Source of the DNA: Cutibacterium equinum
Lineage (GTDB): Bacteria > Actinomycetota > Actinomycetes > Propionibacteriales > Propionibacteriaceae
Length of the DNA: 64,000 bases
Reading direction: 5' to 3'
NCBI RefSeq assembly: GCF_028021195.1
Contig: NZ_CP115668.1
Coordinates: 1,984,001-2,048,000, forward strand
Shown: positions 63,469-64,000 of the stretch, piece by piece
Position numbering within the stretch: position 1 is the stretch's first letter
Layout: every line of letters begins with the position of its first letter
Notes under the pieces: model-generated
What the model was told of the DNA's origin: nothing
Database searches by the model: none
Seen by the model: only the letters and a program-made list of their open reading frames with translations
Made by a program: the position numbers and the translations under genes

Positions 63469-63485
63469 TGTGTCCTAACAAGATC

Positions 63486-64000
63486 TCACACCAGGACGAT
63501 GACCTGCACCAGCAAGATCTTGACGATGGTTCCCAGCGCGAACAGGGCACCATAGGCCGACTCGATGCGCTCGTCGTTGACCAGCGAGTTGGCGTAGCTG
63601 AGGATGGCCGGCTGGCCCACGAAACCAGCAAAGGCGCCGGTGGCACGCTGGGCCGACAACTTGTTGAACCAAGCCGCCGCGATGACGATCGCACCGCCGA
63701 GAACCAAGGTGATCGCCGAGACGCCGACGACTGCCAGGCCCGTCCAACTGATGGCCTGGGACAGGAAGGCCGGGCCCGACGCCAGCCCGACACAGGCCAG
63801 GAAGAGCATGAGACCCAGCTGACGCAAGATCGCGTTGGTGGCGTGCGGCAGTTGCCAGCGAATCGGGCCAGTACGGTGCACCGCCCCCAGGATCATGCCC
63901 ATGACGAGCGGTCCGGCAGCGGCCCCCAGCTCGAACTGCAGACCGCTGGGCAAGGCCACCATGAGTGCACCGAGCAGGAGACCAAGGGCCGCACCCAGCC
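63486..64000 (-). CDS. C-terminal part of an AspT/YidE-type membrane transporter, cut by the window edge
   Basis: The visible 171 residues run in from the right edge without a start, so the gene is partial. They hold at least four hydrophobic helices, including MGMILGAVHRTGPIRW, LGLMLFLACVGLASGPAF and GLAVVGVSAITLVLGGAIVIAA. GAFAGFVGQPAILSYANSLVNDERIESAYGALFALGTIVKI is the repeat signature of the aspartate:alanine exchanger / YidE-YbjL duplication family. The usual TrkA_C domains would be in the missing N-terminal part. Substrate unknown. Confidence 0.82.
   Translation of the reverse strand, partial: LGAALGLLLGALMVALPSGLQFELGAAAGPLVMGMILGAVHRTGPIRWQLPHATNAILRQLGLMLFLACVGLASGPAFLSQAISWTGLAVVGVSAITLVLGGAIVIAAAWFNKLSAQRATGAFAGFVGQPAILSYANSLVNDERIESAYGALFALGTIVKILLVQVIVLV

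Overview
The window is high-GC actinobacterial DNA, most likely from a Cutibacterium or close relative (Propionibacteriaceae). The best evidence is a complete biotin-dependent methylmalonyl-CoA carboxytransferase (transcarboxylase) operon of the Wood-Werkman propionate cycle at 32.7-36.4 kb. Other actinobacterial marks are HspR-type operators in front of clpB, a DUF3151 protein, and GTG/TTG starts with clear AGGAGG-like ribosome sites. The species cannot be fixed from sequence alone. No rRNA, tRNA, CRISPR array or intact insertion sequence was seen.

Layout. 0-2.9 kb is a decayed, lower-GC accessory patch: a RelB-like antitoxin with a truncated RelE-like toxin, an MFS transporter with two frameshifts, and a lipoprotein. 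2.9-10.7 kb holds a flavin disulfide reductase, a BadF-type kinase, purQ and a purC-purS fusion facing left, and the peroxide module ahpC-ahpF-oxyR facing right. 11.2-17.3 kb carries purB-purD, a two-gene flavin oxidoreductase pair and purA. 17.4-27.7 kb has a GNAT protein, a FadR-type regulator, and a leftward operon that looks like sialic acid uptake and catabolism (family-5 binding protein, permease, permease-ATPase fusion, ATPase, DUF4862, NanA-like lyase, NanE). 27.8-32.5 kb has DUF3151, a tiny Cys-rich protein, typA and a repeat-rich L,D-transpeptidase. 32.7-36.4 kb is the transcarboxylase operon. 36.5-46.7 kb has a MacB/FtsX-type exporter, class II aldolase, an RNA methyltransferase, DedA, a spermidine-synthase-like protein and a Tat-exported phosphoesterase ending in LPRTG. 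46.7-55.5 kb has clpB, a sugar ABC importer, a HAD phosphatase and a class I aldolase. 55.5-64 kb has a flavin reductase, a two-component system with an FtsX-type ABC exporter, a NUDIX protein, an amino acid permease and the end of an AspT/YidE-type transporter that runs off the window.

How the genes work together. Purine genes lie in three leftward groups (purQ/purCS, purB/purD, purA). AhpC, AhpF and OxyR form a regulated peroxide defence, with OxyR-type half-sites in front of ahpC. The nan-like operon would feed N-acetylmannosamine-6-phosphate into amino sugar metabolism, and a 22-bp palindrome just before its first gene is a good operator candidate. Two unrelated fructose-bisphosphate aldolases are present.

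The most unusual non-coding signal is an intergenic repeat family (10.77-10.91 kb and 54.06-54.27 kb). It forms perfect 27-bp hairpins with a 7-nt A-rich loop, and two stem base pairs differ between loci in a compensated way.
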